DNA from: Opisthocomus hoazin
Taxonomy: Eukaryota > Chordata > Aves > Opisthocomiformes > Opisthocomidae
Direction: 5' to 3'
Assembly (NCBI RefSeq): GCF_030867145.1
Contig: NC_134427.1
Coordinates: 16,515,001 to 16,579,000, forward strand
DNA: 64,000 nucleotides
The notes beneath the pieces are model-generated. The model had not been told where the DNA came from and did no database searches. It saw nothing but the letters and a program-made list of their open reading frames with translations. How positions within the stretch are numbered: position 1 is the first letter of the stretch; every line of letters begins with the position of its first letter. Positions 24,964-37,200 of this stretch are shown here, piece after piece. The position numbers and the translations under genes were made by a program.

Positions 24964-25096
24964 TCTTTGTGTTTGTAGCAAACAATAGAAGTTTTAAAAC
25001 TGGTTGTAGAAATTGTCTTATTTTGCATTTCTGTTCTGCTCAAATTATCATATTTCAGGCCATAGAACAGAGCAAATCGTAACAATGAAGGGAAGG

Positions 25097-25123
25097 CTAC
25101 AGCAAAAGGTCTGAAACTCTGGA
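25097..25123 (-). CDS. Candidate last coding segment of gene 2
   Basis: The acceptor (a run of T then GCCATCAG) on the minus strand is strong. Entry in phase 0, as left by the exon at 25373-25518, gives SRVSDLLL and then TAG at 25097-25099. A second frame is open much longer, from 25121 to 24942 (phase 1 entry, about 59 codons), so the end would differ if the preceding exon left in phase 1. The AATAAA at 24958-24963 supports a terminal exon here in either case. Confidence 0.42.
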   Translation of the reverse strand, partial: SRVSDLLL

Positions 25124-25372
25124 CTGATGGCAAAAAAACGCAAATTACTTTTTTAGACAGAAGCTACACATATTTATGGTAGCTTATATTTAGTTGAATA
25201 ATGGATTTTCCATGTCAGCTGGCAAAAGAGAAATAAAAATGTTGTTTCAGATGCAAATGAAATGGAGTTTCAGGGCAGGGGAGAAATGTGGTAAAAATAG
25301 TAACAATCAACCTTAAGTGTTGTTTCACATCCTTGTTCACAGATAGATAAATCACATATTAAACCTATATAC

Positions 25373-25518
25373 CTGGATCATATTGTGAACAAGTTTCTTT
25401 TTCAAGTTGACCAGCACCATTACTAAAATGTGATGTTCAAGATTAAATTCTAGAGTCCGATTCTTTTGCTTCCCATAGAGATAAGTGGGCTTCAAGTCAA
25501 GCAGAAGCACCGGGCTAG
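25373..25518 (-). CDS. Candidate penultimate coding exon of gene 2 (unrecognised)
   Basis: The minus strand shows acceptor ACATGTCAAG after a pyrimidine stretch, 48 full codons, and donor ATCCAG|GTATATAG. It enters in phase 1 and leaves in phase 0. The segment has SPVLLLDLKPTYLYGKQKNR, then EHHILVMVLVNLKKKL. This alternation of hydrophobic strand- or helix-like runs with basic residues looks like a folded soluble domain. The phase match with 26340-26390 upstream and with 25097-25123 downstream is the main support. I do not recognise the family. Confidence 0.48.
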
Positions 25519-25897
25519 CTTGACATGTAGAAAAGGAGAATTTCGCTGTTCCCACTTATGTCTGCACGAGGGTCCTCCCTGGCTTTGCATGCTCACATGC
25601 CAGAGAGCATAGAAAGAGGTGTACGTACATGGAATACTTTTGGCAAGAAAAAGGTACTCCCTGATTACACACCTGCACATCCACCCGTTCACCTGGCAGG
25701 CTGCTCCAGTGTGACCCATTCGAGCAGTCCTCTAATTTATCATGTCAGTAATTCATTTCTGATGTCAATATTTCAAGGTTTCTTTAAGCATCAGTGACTA
25801 TATCCTGTGAATGAGATGAGGGGAAAAAAAAGTAGTCAAATGTATTAGCAGCAGTCAACAAAGCAAAGATACGCTATAATTCTTTTTCCAGCTTTAC

Positions 25898-26006
25898 CTG
25901 CGTTTATGCCTGGTAGTAAACACTTTTCAGGACATTTGTTTTCAGGCTTTGTCATCCTCTGTTGTCCATGCATTCTAAGGCACTGAATTGCCCTCTCCCA
26001 GTACAT
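25898..26006 (-). CDS. Candidate alternative (possibly poison) exon of gene 2
   Basis: Splice signals are very good: acceptor GTTTCTCTTCACAG and donor AACGCAG|GTAAAGC. One frame is open through all 36 codons (MYWERAIQCLRMHGQQRM, then KPENKCPEKCLLPG), phase 0 in and phase 1 out. The upstream exon at 26340-26390 leaves in phase 1, however. Read that way this exon gives ten codons and then TAG. So it either follows a different upstream exon, or its inclusion truncates the product. Its outgoing phase fits 25373-25518. Confidence 0.35.
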
Positions 26007-26339
26007 CTGTGAAGAGAAACATTTATGGAAATAAAGGGACATGATTTAATCTCAGATTCAAAGACTAAACAGTGGCTTTAGATACAGCATTTTGGGTTTT
26101 TTTCACTATGCCTAAGCCAGTTCTGCCCTCCAAGCTGTCAGTGAGTTCATTCCCTCAACAGCAATGAGTGTTATCAAAGACAAAAAACCAAAACAAGTCA
26201 GTGGAACTGGAGCTAACAGCTTCAAAAACACCTTTGATTGCCAATGCTTTTGGCTTGTGATAACACAGTAGTACACTAAAATTGGCTTGAATTTCTATAA
26301 GGAGCTGTTTAGTGTATTTCAGACTCGAAGGTTTCTTAC

Positions 26340-26390
26340 CTATGTAAAAATGCCAGTACTTGGAAATATCAAGCACATCAGAGTTATATC
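26340..26390 (-). CDS. Candidate internal exon of gene 2 (unrecognised)
   Basis: A pyrimidine-rich acceptor (TTCTGTTTCCCTTAAGACAG) and a strong donor (ACATAG|GTAAGAAAC) on the minus strand bound 51 bases. In phase 1, the only open frame for this acceptor, it reads YNSDVLDISKYWHFYI. Entry and exit phases match the exons at 27300 and 25373 exactly. The aromatic, charged composition is protein-like. Confidence 0.48.
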   Translation of the reverse strand, partial: DITLMCLIFPSTGIFT

Positions 26391-27299
26391 CTGTCTTAAG
26401 GGAAACAGAACATGCATGCTGAAACTACTTGCTTAATTTCTATTTTGAGTATTAATACTCCCTGGCAGAACACAGGCAGCAGACAAGTGCATGGGTACGT
26501 CTGCTCCATGCAGGCACACACTGCCTGTGCTCTCCAGCCGCCGCCTCCAGCGTGCCGCTGCCGTCGAACCGCTCAGGGCCAGCGGCACCTCTTGCAGAGA
26601 TGCTGGGAGGAAGACTCGGTTTAAAGACTAATGCAACGATACACTGAAGAACAACAGTTTGACTTGAAAGCTACAATTGATTGACAGCTTTCTGAAGCAC
26701 ATTGCAAGTCCAGTTCCCTTCCTAAATCCTGGTGTTAATCCCTGGACTCGGTGCTTCAGAACGGCAATGCTCTGCCCATTGAGGGCACCCTGGAGGTTGC
26801 TGTCATTTCCCCATTCCTGAGAGAGGGACCAACACGGTGTCATGGTCTCTGCAGGCATCTGAGATCACTGAATCATGTCCTCCCTGGAGTAATCAGAACC
26901 AGGAGAAATACCAGAAATAACACTTTCTACAGCGAAAAGGGAAGACAATTCTTCAGCAGTTCTCAAATTTACAGGAGTGACTTTTCCACTGCTCCTCTGA
27001 TAGAGCTTGCCATTCCTCCCTCTGTCTTATTGTCACCACAAATCTGGCTCAACTCAGACAGCAGAAGTAATCCACTCAGGGTGATGAACGCAATATATGA
27101 TGTTCTGAAAAGTTCTCAGATCAAGGTATCTTAAAAATAAAAATTGTAGAGCAAGAATCAATGTTCAAGAGCAGTCAATCAGATGTCTGAATTATGTCTT
27201 GCCTTTAAAATATACAGTCGATAATAGTTTTTAAACGGTCCCTGTGAAAGCTACTATGTGTACTCTACCTTGACATTAAGTCCACAGTAAAGTACTTAC

Positions 27300-27356
27300 C
27301 TTCAAAATTCTCCCCATTTATAGGTCTTTTATTCTGCTTCAAACTAATCAGAGCAG
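27300..27356 (-). CDS. Candidate internal exon of gene 2 (unrecognised)
   Basis: The minus strand ends at a consensus donor, TTTGAAG|GTAAGTAC, with the last exon base at 27300. A T-rich tract precedes two tandem acceptors (exon start 27356 or 27359, three bases apart, so the choice adds or drops one residue). Only phase 1 entry is open. It reads ALISLKQNKRPINGENFE and leaves in phase 1, matching 26340-26390. The exon at 28087 leaves in phase 2, so another exon probably lies between them. Confidence 0.45.
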
Positions 27357-28086
27357 CTGCTCCAGAATGTAAAAAGAAAAAAAACCCACAAACGTACGAT
27401 TTACTGCCAGACTCCCAGTGAGCAAAAGGGCACACACCCATCACTGCAGGCAAGCAACAAGCCAGCGAAAGAAAAATGATTCAGAGCAACAGAGGGAAGC
27501 GGAGTGGGAAGAGGGTGTGGGCTGGGTAGGGAGTTAGTATGCGACAGCTCATTAATGTGAGCGTGTACAAGGCCAGTCTGACATCAGGGAGGTTGTTACA
27601 GGATTGTAATGGGATTATGCCATATATATACAGACAAAAGAGGCCATTAGCTTCAAGGAACCACTTACTTATCCCTTTCAGTAAAAAGCAGCGGGCCCTG
27701 AGCTCACAAAGTGCATAGGCACATGCTCAGCTCTGTCTCCGTGGATCCAGACCAAAGTGTCCGAGCCCACCAGCTCTGCCAGGAGGCAGCAAGGTCTCCT
27801 CCACGGTGAGACCCCTCCCTGCAGGCTCGAGCAGGCTACCCAGTCACAACAGCCAGGATGCTTAAACCAGCACTTGATCCTTCACAAACTGGGAAGGTGA
27901 CACTGAGTATCTCCCGTCACTACCTTGGGGTTATTTGGCCAGCTTAGGGTCCTTGCTGCAACAGAAGAAGCTCAAAAACCAACACTAGTTTCTTCTAGTT
28001 CTAAACACTTTCCTTATGATTGCCTCAGGACTTGCGTCAGAGCTCAATTTTCACTGACGCATTCCTTTATGAAATTCTCCACTTAC

Positions 28087-28302
28087 CTGCCATTCTGCAC
28101 ACCCGGAGCTGAGGCTGTTCCCTCTCCCATCTTCTCGTTTGCGGGCAGGCTGAAAACAGTTTGCTTTTGCCTGTTACATGAAGATCTCTTTGTTTTCTTC
28201 TCCGGAAGTTCACTCTCAGCAGATTCTTCAGTTCTTGCCTGAACCTGACAGCTGACTGCTAGCCTGTTTTGAATATGTGGCCACTGCCGAACTGTGCCAT
28301 TT
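28087..28302 (-). CDS. Candidate charged-linker exon of gene 2 (unrecognised)
   Basis: The minus-strand open frame ends at a strong donor, AATGGCAG|GTAAGTGG. Acceptor TTTTATTCAG gives an exon of 216 bases starting at 28302 (phase 2 in and out, 71 residues). A second acceptor, GGTTCAG, gives a start at 28238 in phase 0. The common part reads ARTEESAESELPEKKTKRSS, then RQKQTVFSLPANEKMGEG. It is rich in E, K and S, which suggests a disordered, nuclear-type linker with a possible basic localisation cluster (EKKTKR). The frame length and bias make this one of the better exon calls here. The family is unknown. Confidence 0.5.
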
Positions 28303-28879
28303 CTGAATAAAATTGCCTCTGGGGACCACAGAGACCCCTTAGCAAACAGCAGTAGCTTATCGGTACTGCCGTAGGTCAGAAGTAACTGTTCAGGTTAGGG
28401 GTTGCACCTTGGTTATTTATAAAAGTGAAGATTTGAGCCACGAGGTCAGCAGCGAACAAAGTAGGAAAAAAATAAAGGAATCTGGCTACAGAAAAGCATC
28501 CGGGAGCCACATCAACGCAGCTGTGAGCCTGGCTCAGTCTCTTCCAATGCAACCAGTTCACCCTCCACTCACTGTCCAGTCCAGGCTGAGACGGCTGCAA
28601 AGGCCACTGTGCCTCTGCTCGAGAGACGTCCCCTCCAACGCTGGCAGTTCAGCCTTGAGAGGGAAAGCAGACTTGGCCCCTTAGCATGTCATCATCACAT
28701 GTTTTTCAGTAGGAAATTTAGATTGCACGTATTTAATTAATGGAAAACAGGGATAAACAAGCAGATTGCTTACTTCAATTATGTGCACAGCGCCTGCGGA
28801 GTTACAATTTAAAAATCACAAAGAAAACAGTCAAAATGGGTAAAAAGAGGCAGACAGGAGTATGCCAGATGCAGCTTAC

Positions 28880-28970
28880 CTTGATGATGACTAAAAACAC
28901 CTCTCCACCAAGAGTGAAAAGAAGGAGGTTTTTCTTGGCAAATGAATATAATCCAAAATTTTTCAGCCAT
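28880..28970 (-). CDS. Candidate internal exon of gene 2 (unrecognised)
   Basis: Donor ATCAAG|GTAAGCTGC is strong and acceptor ATTATTTACAG is moderate, on the minus strand. Two frames are open. One enters with a single base and gives FAKKNLLLFTLGGEVFLVII, leaving in phase 0, which suits the 28238 start of the next exon. The other begins ATG at the acceptor (MAEKFWIIFICQEKPPSF) and leaves in phase 1. Which is used cannot be decided by eye. A GTAAAT donor-like site sits only 16 bases upstream of the acceptor. Confidence 0.35.
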
Positions 28971-29216
28971 CTGTAAATAATATTTACCTGGAGCATCTTT
29001 ACATAATTAAATTACTTCGTTATGAGTGTTGCACAGACTCATCTGCGTAGAGAGGGAATAACATGCTCAAAATAAAGACAGAGAAGGAAAGAAATCAGAA
29101 GGTCTCCATTAATTTATTTCAATTTCTCCCAGAGGTAATTTCTCCAGAATCCCCTGAATTCCATGAAGTCAAGCATCTGCTTTCCTTGCAGCTTAACTTA
29201 CTGAAAGAAGCATTAC

Positions 29217-29274
29217 CTGGACAAACAAGCCTCTCTCTAAGCAGCTTAACAAGTTTGTGTAAATGTTTGAGCTG
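29217..29274 (-). CDS. Candidate internal exon of gene 2 (unrecognised)
   Basis: An excellent acceptor (TTTCTTCCCTCTTTACAG) and donor GTCCAG|GTAATGC on the minus strand bound 58 bases. One frame reads QLKHLHKLVKLLRERLVCP, a basic amphipathic helix. A second reads SSNIYTNLLSCLERGLFVQ and leaves in phase 0, which would suit the MAEKFW frame of the exon at 28880. The acceptor quality is the strongest evidence. The frame is unresolved. Confidence 0.37.
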
Positions 29275-30584
29275 CTGTAAAGAGGGAAGAAAGTAATTCC
29301 ATATCCTATTTAGAAAGGTAAACAATTTTCTTGTTATTTTGAGTCCCTCAACTACTCGCACTACCAGATGGATTAGGTAAATACTCTGTGGGATGGCTAT
29401 TTTGGGTGACAGGACTCACGTGTAGCAAAAGGTTCAAAATTGGAAGTGAAAAGTGGTTTCCAATTCAGTGATTTTAATAATTAAATACAAACCCAAATCC
29501 TTTGAATGACTTGATTTGCATTTAGTAAGAATGTTAGTGAGACTGATGATCAAAATCCAGTGTTCATCTGCATTTGAAAATGAAAATGACCAACACTGCC
29601 AGCACACTGAATTCCACTGCTGGTCCTCTGTGCAAACTAGCTGACTGTAAAACAAACACCAGAGTTATTTCTGTTGCCTTCTGTATTCAGTAGATGCCCG
29701 TGTTCAGTACTAAGCAGGATTGGTTGAGACATTTGGCATTTCACCTTCCTCATTTTCACCTGGTTCTTGTTTTATTTTCTGAAGCACCTGTGGGAATATT
29801 TCCCCTTGACAAAAGAAAAAAAAAAGCTACAAAAATACAATACCTTTCTTTTCAAAGGTCCCTATGGAACTGAAGGAGTCTCATTGACCAAAATTTAGCT
29901 CTACGATTGCTTTAGAAGTAAGCACTCCACTAGTATTGCAGCTAGAGTTCCTCACTTCAAACAAACTGGAGGACCAGGTTCTTTACTGGTTTACACACAG
30001 GTTTCAGTGATTACATCGGAAACCTCCAGAGACAGACAGGATTCAGTTTTACTGTCTGAGAAAATAAACTTTTTACCGTATCAAGCACCCAGGCATTCCT
30101 GTGAAGCTGTGCAGTGATCAGTGATCATCATCTCAGATTTAATTGTTTTAATGGGATGAAGCTAAATAAACTGCTAGCTTACAGTGAGTACCTCTGAGTC
30201 ATTATTTGCATCTTCCAGCCACAAAGGTGTTACGTGACTGGAAATAAATTAGTACGAAACACTCCAGGGAAAAATTCACCAGATGTGTTAATGGTTCTGA
30301 CCCCGAGCGTAAGATGCACCCCAGAAAGAAGATTTATGAATAAGATTTATGCAACACATGGTCAGGATGTACACCCTTTCTTCTTCCACGCTAGTTGCTG
30401 TTTTAGTGACACCACAGATACGAGACCAGAGACTTCTGAGACGTAAGCAGCTCACATCAAGCTACAAATGCCAAAGATCCTCCAGACAGGACCAGATTCC
30501 TGCCCTCCACAGAGCACAGCCTGGCCCACTGTGGCACAGACTCCCCAGGGGCTGCAGACCCTACAGGAATGTAAATTGCTTAGG
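29275..30584. other. Presumed intron or 5' flank of gene 2
   Basis: No exon with paired splice sites is convincing here. The DNA is AT-rich without a recognised transposon. Gene 2's 5' end must lie here or further right. Confidence 0.35.
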
Positions 30585-31205
30585 ACTAGAGGATAATTCA
30601 GGCTAGAAGTGACTTCAGGAGGTCTGTAGTCCAAGCCCCTCCTCAAAGCATGGTCAGACATGAGGTCAGACCAGTTTACTTGGGACTTTTCCATTTAAAG
30701 ATCCCATTGGGTCTTGAAAAGCTCCAAGGATGGAGAGTGCACAACCTCCCTGGGCCTGTTTCACAGCTTCGCTGTCTTCATGGGGAAAAAAGCTTCCCTT
30801 GTATCCATTCTTATTTGAAGTTATGGCCCCTGTCTCTCATCCTTCCACCATGCACCACTGTGAAGAACCTGGCTCTGTCTCCTTGGTGCTTCCCTTGGGT
30901 ACTGAGAGGTTGCTGTTCGGTCTCCCCAAAGCCGTCTCTTTGCAGGTTGAACAAGCCTGGCTCCCTCAGCCTTTCACTACAGGGCAAGTGCTCCAGCTCC
31001 CAGTCATCTTGAGGGCCCTCTGCTAAACTCACTACAGTTTATTGAGGTCTTTCTTGAATTGGAGGGCCCAAAACTGGGCACAGTATTCAAAATGTCATCC
31101 AACAAGTGCTGAGCAGAAAAGGATAATCCCTTCCCTCGAACCACTGGCAATGATCCTGGCAAATCAGACCCTCCATGTATAAGATGACAACCATCAATTC
31201 TGCTT
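30585..31205 (-). mobile_element. Old CR1 LINE 3' fragment
   Basis: In reverse orientation the sequence matches the CR1 3' region. It starts near 30585 with a diverged CR1 3' end (TTCAGGCTAGAAGTGACTTC, then AGGAGGTC). It passes through GGTTGAACAAGCCTGGCTCC and CTCAGCCTTTC, which align to GGCTGAACAAGCCCAGCTCC in the copy at 1-1186. It ends near 31205 after the GGGCCCAAAACTGGGCACAG region. The coding part is riddled with stops and the terminal octamers are eroded, so this is an older copy. Confidence 0.88.
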
Positions 31206-34200
31206 TTCAATGCAATGAGGAATTGTCTATCAACATTTTCAAACATCGAAGGTACCCTTAGAAATGGCCAGATTCAGAGCTCCGTTGCATTGCTGGAGTT
31301 CTACAGGAGGGCTTTGAATCAGACTGTAGTCCAGATCTGCCAACAGTGGCAATCCAAAGCGGTACGTTCACAATACCCCGCATGGGACACAGTGAATGCA
31401 TGCAGCACAGTTATCTGAGTTGCTAATTAAAATGCACAGTGGCCATCTGTCCAGGTTGTCTCATGTCTGGTAGTCCATGTTGCTGAACATGGGATAATCC
31501 TCATCCAAATCAACAGGCCAAAAGGAAACAACAGGTTTTGTCTGCCAAGGTAACTCAGATCAGAATCTAGCCCCGGGTTTGTAAGAGTCAAGTAGCTCGA
31601 CCTACTTTTCTCCATCTATATGGAATTCATCCTTACTCTTCCAAGTTAGCACTAAACCTATCCCATTCTCTCAGTCTCCAGAGTCGCAGGTACGACTCGA
31701 TGCCATAAGATAACTAAATCATATGCATGACCGAAATACCCCAGATAATACGAAGCATGCAAAAGAGATATAATCAATTTTAGAACAAAGTAAAATCTGC
31801 AGTCATTTATCCTACTTCCACTCATATCTAAAGATAAATAATGTCATGCATTAAATATTTCCATCACTTTTGTTCCAGTGGTGAGAGTCTTCTAGCAAGT
31901 ACTAGAGAGCAAAAATAAACATCAAGGCCAACAACAATCATCAAAGCGAAAAGAAAACCCCACCTAGTACAGTATGTTTGCATTCAGCACAGATTTTCCA
32001 GTCAGCTCCCTTTCCAACAGGGGAAAGGGTGAGTTTTGACAACTCCATCAAGTGAGCAGAGCTAGAGGGAAGGCAGGTTCTTTTTTGCCTCGGGAATCAG
32101 AATTTCATCATCTGTATCCCAAATACAAAGTCAAATACGCTCTCCATTAGATAGGCACAATCTCCTCAGATAAAAATTGCTAAATCAGGACAAAACAGGG
32201 AGCTTGCTTTCTCAAGCTAGCTGATTCCAAGGAAAGTATAAAAAACAACTGTGAATTCAGTATTTCTGAGCCTGCACAGTCATTTCGAAGCACGTGGTTT
32301 AACAAGCCGCATCAACCTTTACCCTGCTTAGCACCTCTTAGCAGGCATAAAGGATAGTTTTGAAAGCTAAATGTTGTTCTTGGTATAGTGTTTCACTTTG
32401 TGTTTTATAAGATTTTTGAAGGAAGTTGCCTGCTTCTGTCTCTGAAACACAGCCCCCTCTGATTTCTAGCTAAAACCTGAAGTTAAATGGTTTTAAAATG
32501 AATAGATCTAATAAGTGTGGCATGTAAAATCCTCACCAGTTTTGTATCTAAGTATATCCCATAACAACATAGGATCTTACAGAACTGAGATCTACAGGTT
32601 AAGTTTCGCAGAGTATAAAAATGATTCATTAATCCATTTCAAGCTTGTCACCTCTGAGTTTCCCTGAGCTTCCCTTTTGTACGCTGCAAACACACTGTGA
32701 GAAATAACCCTGCTGACCCTCTCTGTGTCATTCGTTATTACATATCCTTCTGTCACACTCGTGTTTATTAGTTTGCTCTTAGAATTAAGTGGGTTTTATC
32801 TTGCCTAATACTGTCTCAAATGAAAGTCCCCTTATGCCTGTAATTATTTCAGGTGCCCTTTTTGGTCCCCATTCACTTTCAGCTCTAGCCTTATTTGAAA
32901 GGAGAGCATGGGTTTGCATCCATTTCTCCAGCTGCAAAGGAGCAGTAATAAGAAGGCCTGAATCAGGAATACAGTAAGCAGGGAAGCTCCAGTGTTATTA
33001 ATATTTATTTCACGCTGGTATCTAGAGGCATCAGCCAAGGCAGAGTCCTATTGTGATAAGCTGCACTGCCATGTAGTACACCACTGTCCTTGCTTAAAGG
33101 ACTGCTTCATGAGGGATACAGGAATCTCGGCGAGGGAGAATTCATATTGCAAGTTTACTTACCTAATGCAAACTCATTGCCTTTCAACTTCCCAGCAGAT
33201 GCAGCCTGTGCTCAGTGAGAGCGTGGTGCATGTTTGATAATGAGAGCACTTATATTTCATCCCCCACACAGGGAGCTGGTCCCTGCTGTCACAGAGCCCC
33301 ATGCAACCTTCACCACGAAGCTACAAACAAACCCTCCACAGCATCTACATCTGCACATGGTCAAAAAGCAGTCCTAGGCCGTCACATACCAAAGAACTGT
33401 AGTCCTGGCAGCAGCGAGGGGCGGAAAAGCTCAGGACTCCAGGGAGGAACCCGCCTGCCGAGTGGTTGCGGAGAAGACAAGCACAGATCCCATGCTCACA
33501 TGTAACAGTCACTCCAAAGCACGAAGCATTTCAGTGACCAAAATCACTCCAATCCAGGCCCTGGGGAGAATGTATCAGCTGTTAAACGGCCTGTTTCCAG
33601 AAAATGCAAGCGTCCATACTGGTAATGTCGTCAGGGAGAGACCATTTCAGAAGCACCAAGCAGATCAATAAAAACTCTAAATCTCACTTACAAGGTGAAA
33701 GTCAAAGCACCTAAAAGACTTGGACACAACCACCTGGTCCTCACAACACCTGCTGCTTTCTGCTCACACCAGCCGTGCATGAGAGCCAGGACAAGCCATT
33801 TCAGTGCCCAGCTCACCCCTCTCCTCCCACCTGGCAGGCAGTTCCCGCTCGGCATCCTCCCAGCCACCTCCTGCTAAAGCAGCCCCTTCGCCCTGCACCA
33901 CGGGGAATGCCTCCTGCTCACCGCCCTGCTCTAAGCTGGAGCGTCTGCAAGAGCCCCTGGAAGCAGACAGGCAAACTTGTTCACCTGCATTTCTCTGCTG
34001 GGAACAGTTTGCTGTGAAGTGGCCCCGTTACCACAGCAAAAGGCAGGATGTTTGCTATGTAGGCATAAAGTTGGCTCTACAACAGCTCTGCTCGCTGTGT
34101 ACGTGACCTTTTTAGCAGGGGAAACGGGGCAAGGTAAAAAAGGAGCACTTGGAAGTAGACAAACAGCTTCACCAGTGAATGTCCAGTGCCCACAAGTGCT

Positions 34201-37200
34201 CTTGCCCTTTGAGTTCACTTGGGAGAACATCAAAGCAGCCAGAGTAAAAGAGCAAAAACAGTGATGGAGGAGCTCCTTGAGGCATTAGAGGACAGTGGCC
34301 AACCCTTGATTGTTTTTCTTGGATTAAGGGCATAATATTAGAATGAGTCACTTATCCAAGATGCAGGCAAGAGCATTTTTACCAGTTCCCACAAGCTCAG
34401 ATCTTACACCTGAGTTCCTTTAATGATTAAGGAAAAGGTTTCCTCTCCCTTGCCAGATAGGTCAGCTGTCCACAATGACTGCAATGGCAGCGACAATGCC
34501 CAGGTTATTCAAGAAACTTTCTTGTCCCTTGCCCATCCCTTTCTAATTCGCTTTTTGATTTTGGGCAGGTCAGTCTCCTCCACCTGCCTGTATTACACCA
34601 CGGGCATATTTTTAAATGTGAAATAGCATGTGGGTTCCTAATACACAACCAGAAACGGAACACAGGTGACCGCAAAGCTGCAGGCCATAATTCCTGCAAT
34701 GTTTCAGGGTGAACAGAGCTTAAGATGATTGTAATACAATTAATCAATTTTAATTTTGGCTGATTTTTGGCCTTGCACTTGCATTTCACATGACACAGCC
34801 AAATCAACCAGCCACATCATCCAAGCAGTAGCAGGGAGGTATATTTATCAGATATTCTGAAATGGATCATCAACTTTAAAAATCCTAACTTAGTGTAGAC
34901 TTTGGGAGAGAGAAAGGATAGAGAAACTGCTGAATAGAAGCAATGCTTGTGCCATGAATAAGACATAGCACTGTAGTTAATTCTGTTTTAGAACAAATGC
35001 ATTAAACATTTATTACACCAAATGTTAGTTTAAAACAACCATTAAAATCCGTTTTCTCTCTGTCCACTGGAGATCAGTTATTCATTTAAAGTTGATGAAG
35101 CTTCCCTAATTTCAACATCATTATTTCTATGCGCACATGATAGGAGCCATTATATTTTGGATTCATATAGTAATGTTGCTCAATTTATTTCTCACACTTT
35201 CTATCTCCTGTTGCAAACCTTTACACCAATCACGAACACTCCATTTAAAAATGAGCCTCTTAATGACCATCTTCTGGAAATACACGTACAGCATATGCGA
35301 TGGGGAAAAGCCAGCTTAGAGTAATGCACACAGTTTGATTATTTCTGAGCTGGATCATTTCTGCTCTTCTCTTTTTCTTCAGACTTTGTCTAACTAGTCA
35401 TTCATTATAGTTTTTTTGTACTTCATTATTTGCCAAGATATTTACTTCCCTCCTAGCTGAAGGCGAAGATGTGGGCCCACATGTTTTCCCACATCTGTGT
35501 TACCCCCAAAGGAGCTGGAGGCTGGTCTACCTCTTGCTGGTGCCTGGTGGCCCAGGGGGCCGGCTCGCCTGGCTGCTGGTCCCACGCCGGCTCGCCAGCA
35601 CAGAGGTTGAGGCAGCGAGCATCCCTGGTGCTGCCTGGGCTTCTCAGGAGACAAGCACAGGACAGGCAGGCTCAGGCACTGGTCTCTGCTGTTGCCCAGC
35701 ACTGGACTGACTGGAGGACAGCAGGGATGAAATCTTAGTTAATAATGACTGCTGAAGAGGGCAACTGAAGCGTTTACCTTTTAAAATACATTAATTTACA
35801 GTGATTAACATACAGATCTTATTAGATTAGGACTAAGAAAATTGCTGCCATCTACTGCTGGAAAGAAATATGTGAATACTGAAAGCCTCTTCCAAAAACA
35901 AGTTATGAGCTACAATTACCTGGAGGAAGTTTATTTCAAGGGCAAACATAGCTCTGAAAAGGGGGATGGTCACACACAAGCAAGAGGGATGTGACTCTGC
36001 AGTTTGGTGAGCAGGGTATCAGGCTGGGCAGACAGTCAGCATGCTCCTCTTGCTCTGTAAGCAAACATTTCTCATTAAGAGAGACAGAGAAATAGGAAGG
36101 CTAGCAGGCCTCTTTCACACTGCCCTGTGCAGAGCTGCAATTTAAATACATCCCCTGGTGCCCGAACAACTCCTAGTTGTGACTTCCCATCAAAGGAATA
36201 ATGGCTTAAACCCTGGGGAAATCTTTTACTTTGGATTCCATGTTTGCTTAAATTTTATGAGGTATTTTTCTCTCCCCTCCAAGTTCAGCTTTACTTATTT
36301 ACAGCAACTCCAATGAGTTGCAGGGGACAAGGCAGTCTCCCATATGTCACTGCTGCTTTGGAGGGGGGTTACTCCAGTAAAGATGCTGCCTTGTCAGGGA
36401 TTCACACAAACTCTACGCTGGTTTGCAGGCAGGTACTCCTTGTGAGAAAGGCAGAGAGAGAAGACAGATCTTACAAGGGAAGGACACAAGAGTCTGCAAT
36501 AATTTTGTATTCATTCAGAGCTTTGGGGATGAAGCAAGAGTCTGCAAACTGGAATTCCCATGTCCTGTTCCTATTCCCTGTGCCCATCAGGTGTCCTTGT
36601 GCTTCGTCTTAGCCACGGTCACTCTCAAACCCATGCTGATGTTTTGCACCAACAGCGTATTTTCTCTCTGAAGCATTTGCTTCAACAGCCGCTTAGTCCC
36701 TACAGCACCAGTGCCTCTGGGGATTTTATTTCCTTGTACTCATATGGGAGCCATATGACTCCATCCACCTCCCTCACTCTCCCTAGCATGCTGCTGCTTT
36801 AAAGGCTAATTTTTCCACTTCATTTTCAAGCATATTATTGTCGTCACTGCATGTGCCCAGCAGCCTCAGGAATCTGCCTGCTCTGCTCAGTCAAACATCC
36901 TCTGCCTGATTCTGCGGGCTTCACCCCGCTTCTGTTCTTGCTCAAAGATCACCATCGCAACACCTCCTCCCCCTCTCTGAACCAACTAACAAAAAATCAT
37001 ATGAGAGGACAGAGAAATACCTCTGTTACAAGATGAGATCCATGCAGTGGGTCCAGTTCCTTTAAACAGGTCATTGTTTTGCTTGCTTTTCTGGGAAATC
37101 ACTCATCCAGCGGGTCTGTTACTCTTGCCTTACATGAGCTCCACTGGCTTTAACATTTGCCCACTTTCCTCACACTGTTCTTTCTCCATGGTGAAGAAAG

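Noticed and set aside
33163-33205. 43-base minus-strand exon-like segment with a strong donor
   Set aside because: Too short to exclude chance. It is mentioned only as a possible upstream exon of gene 2.
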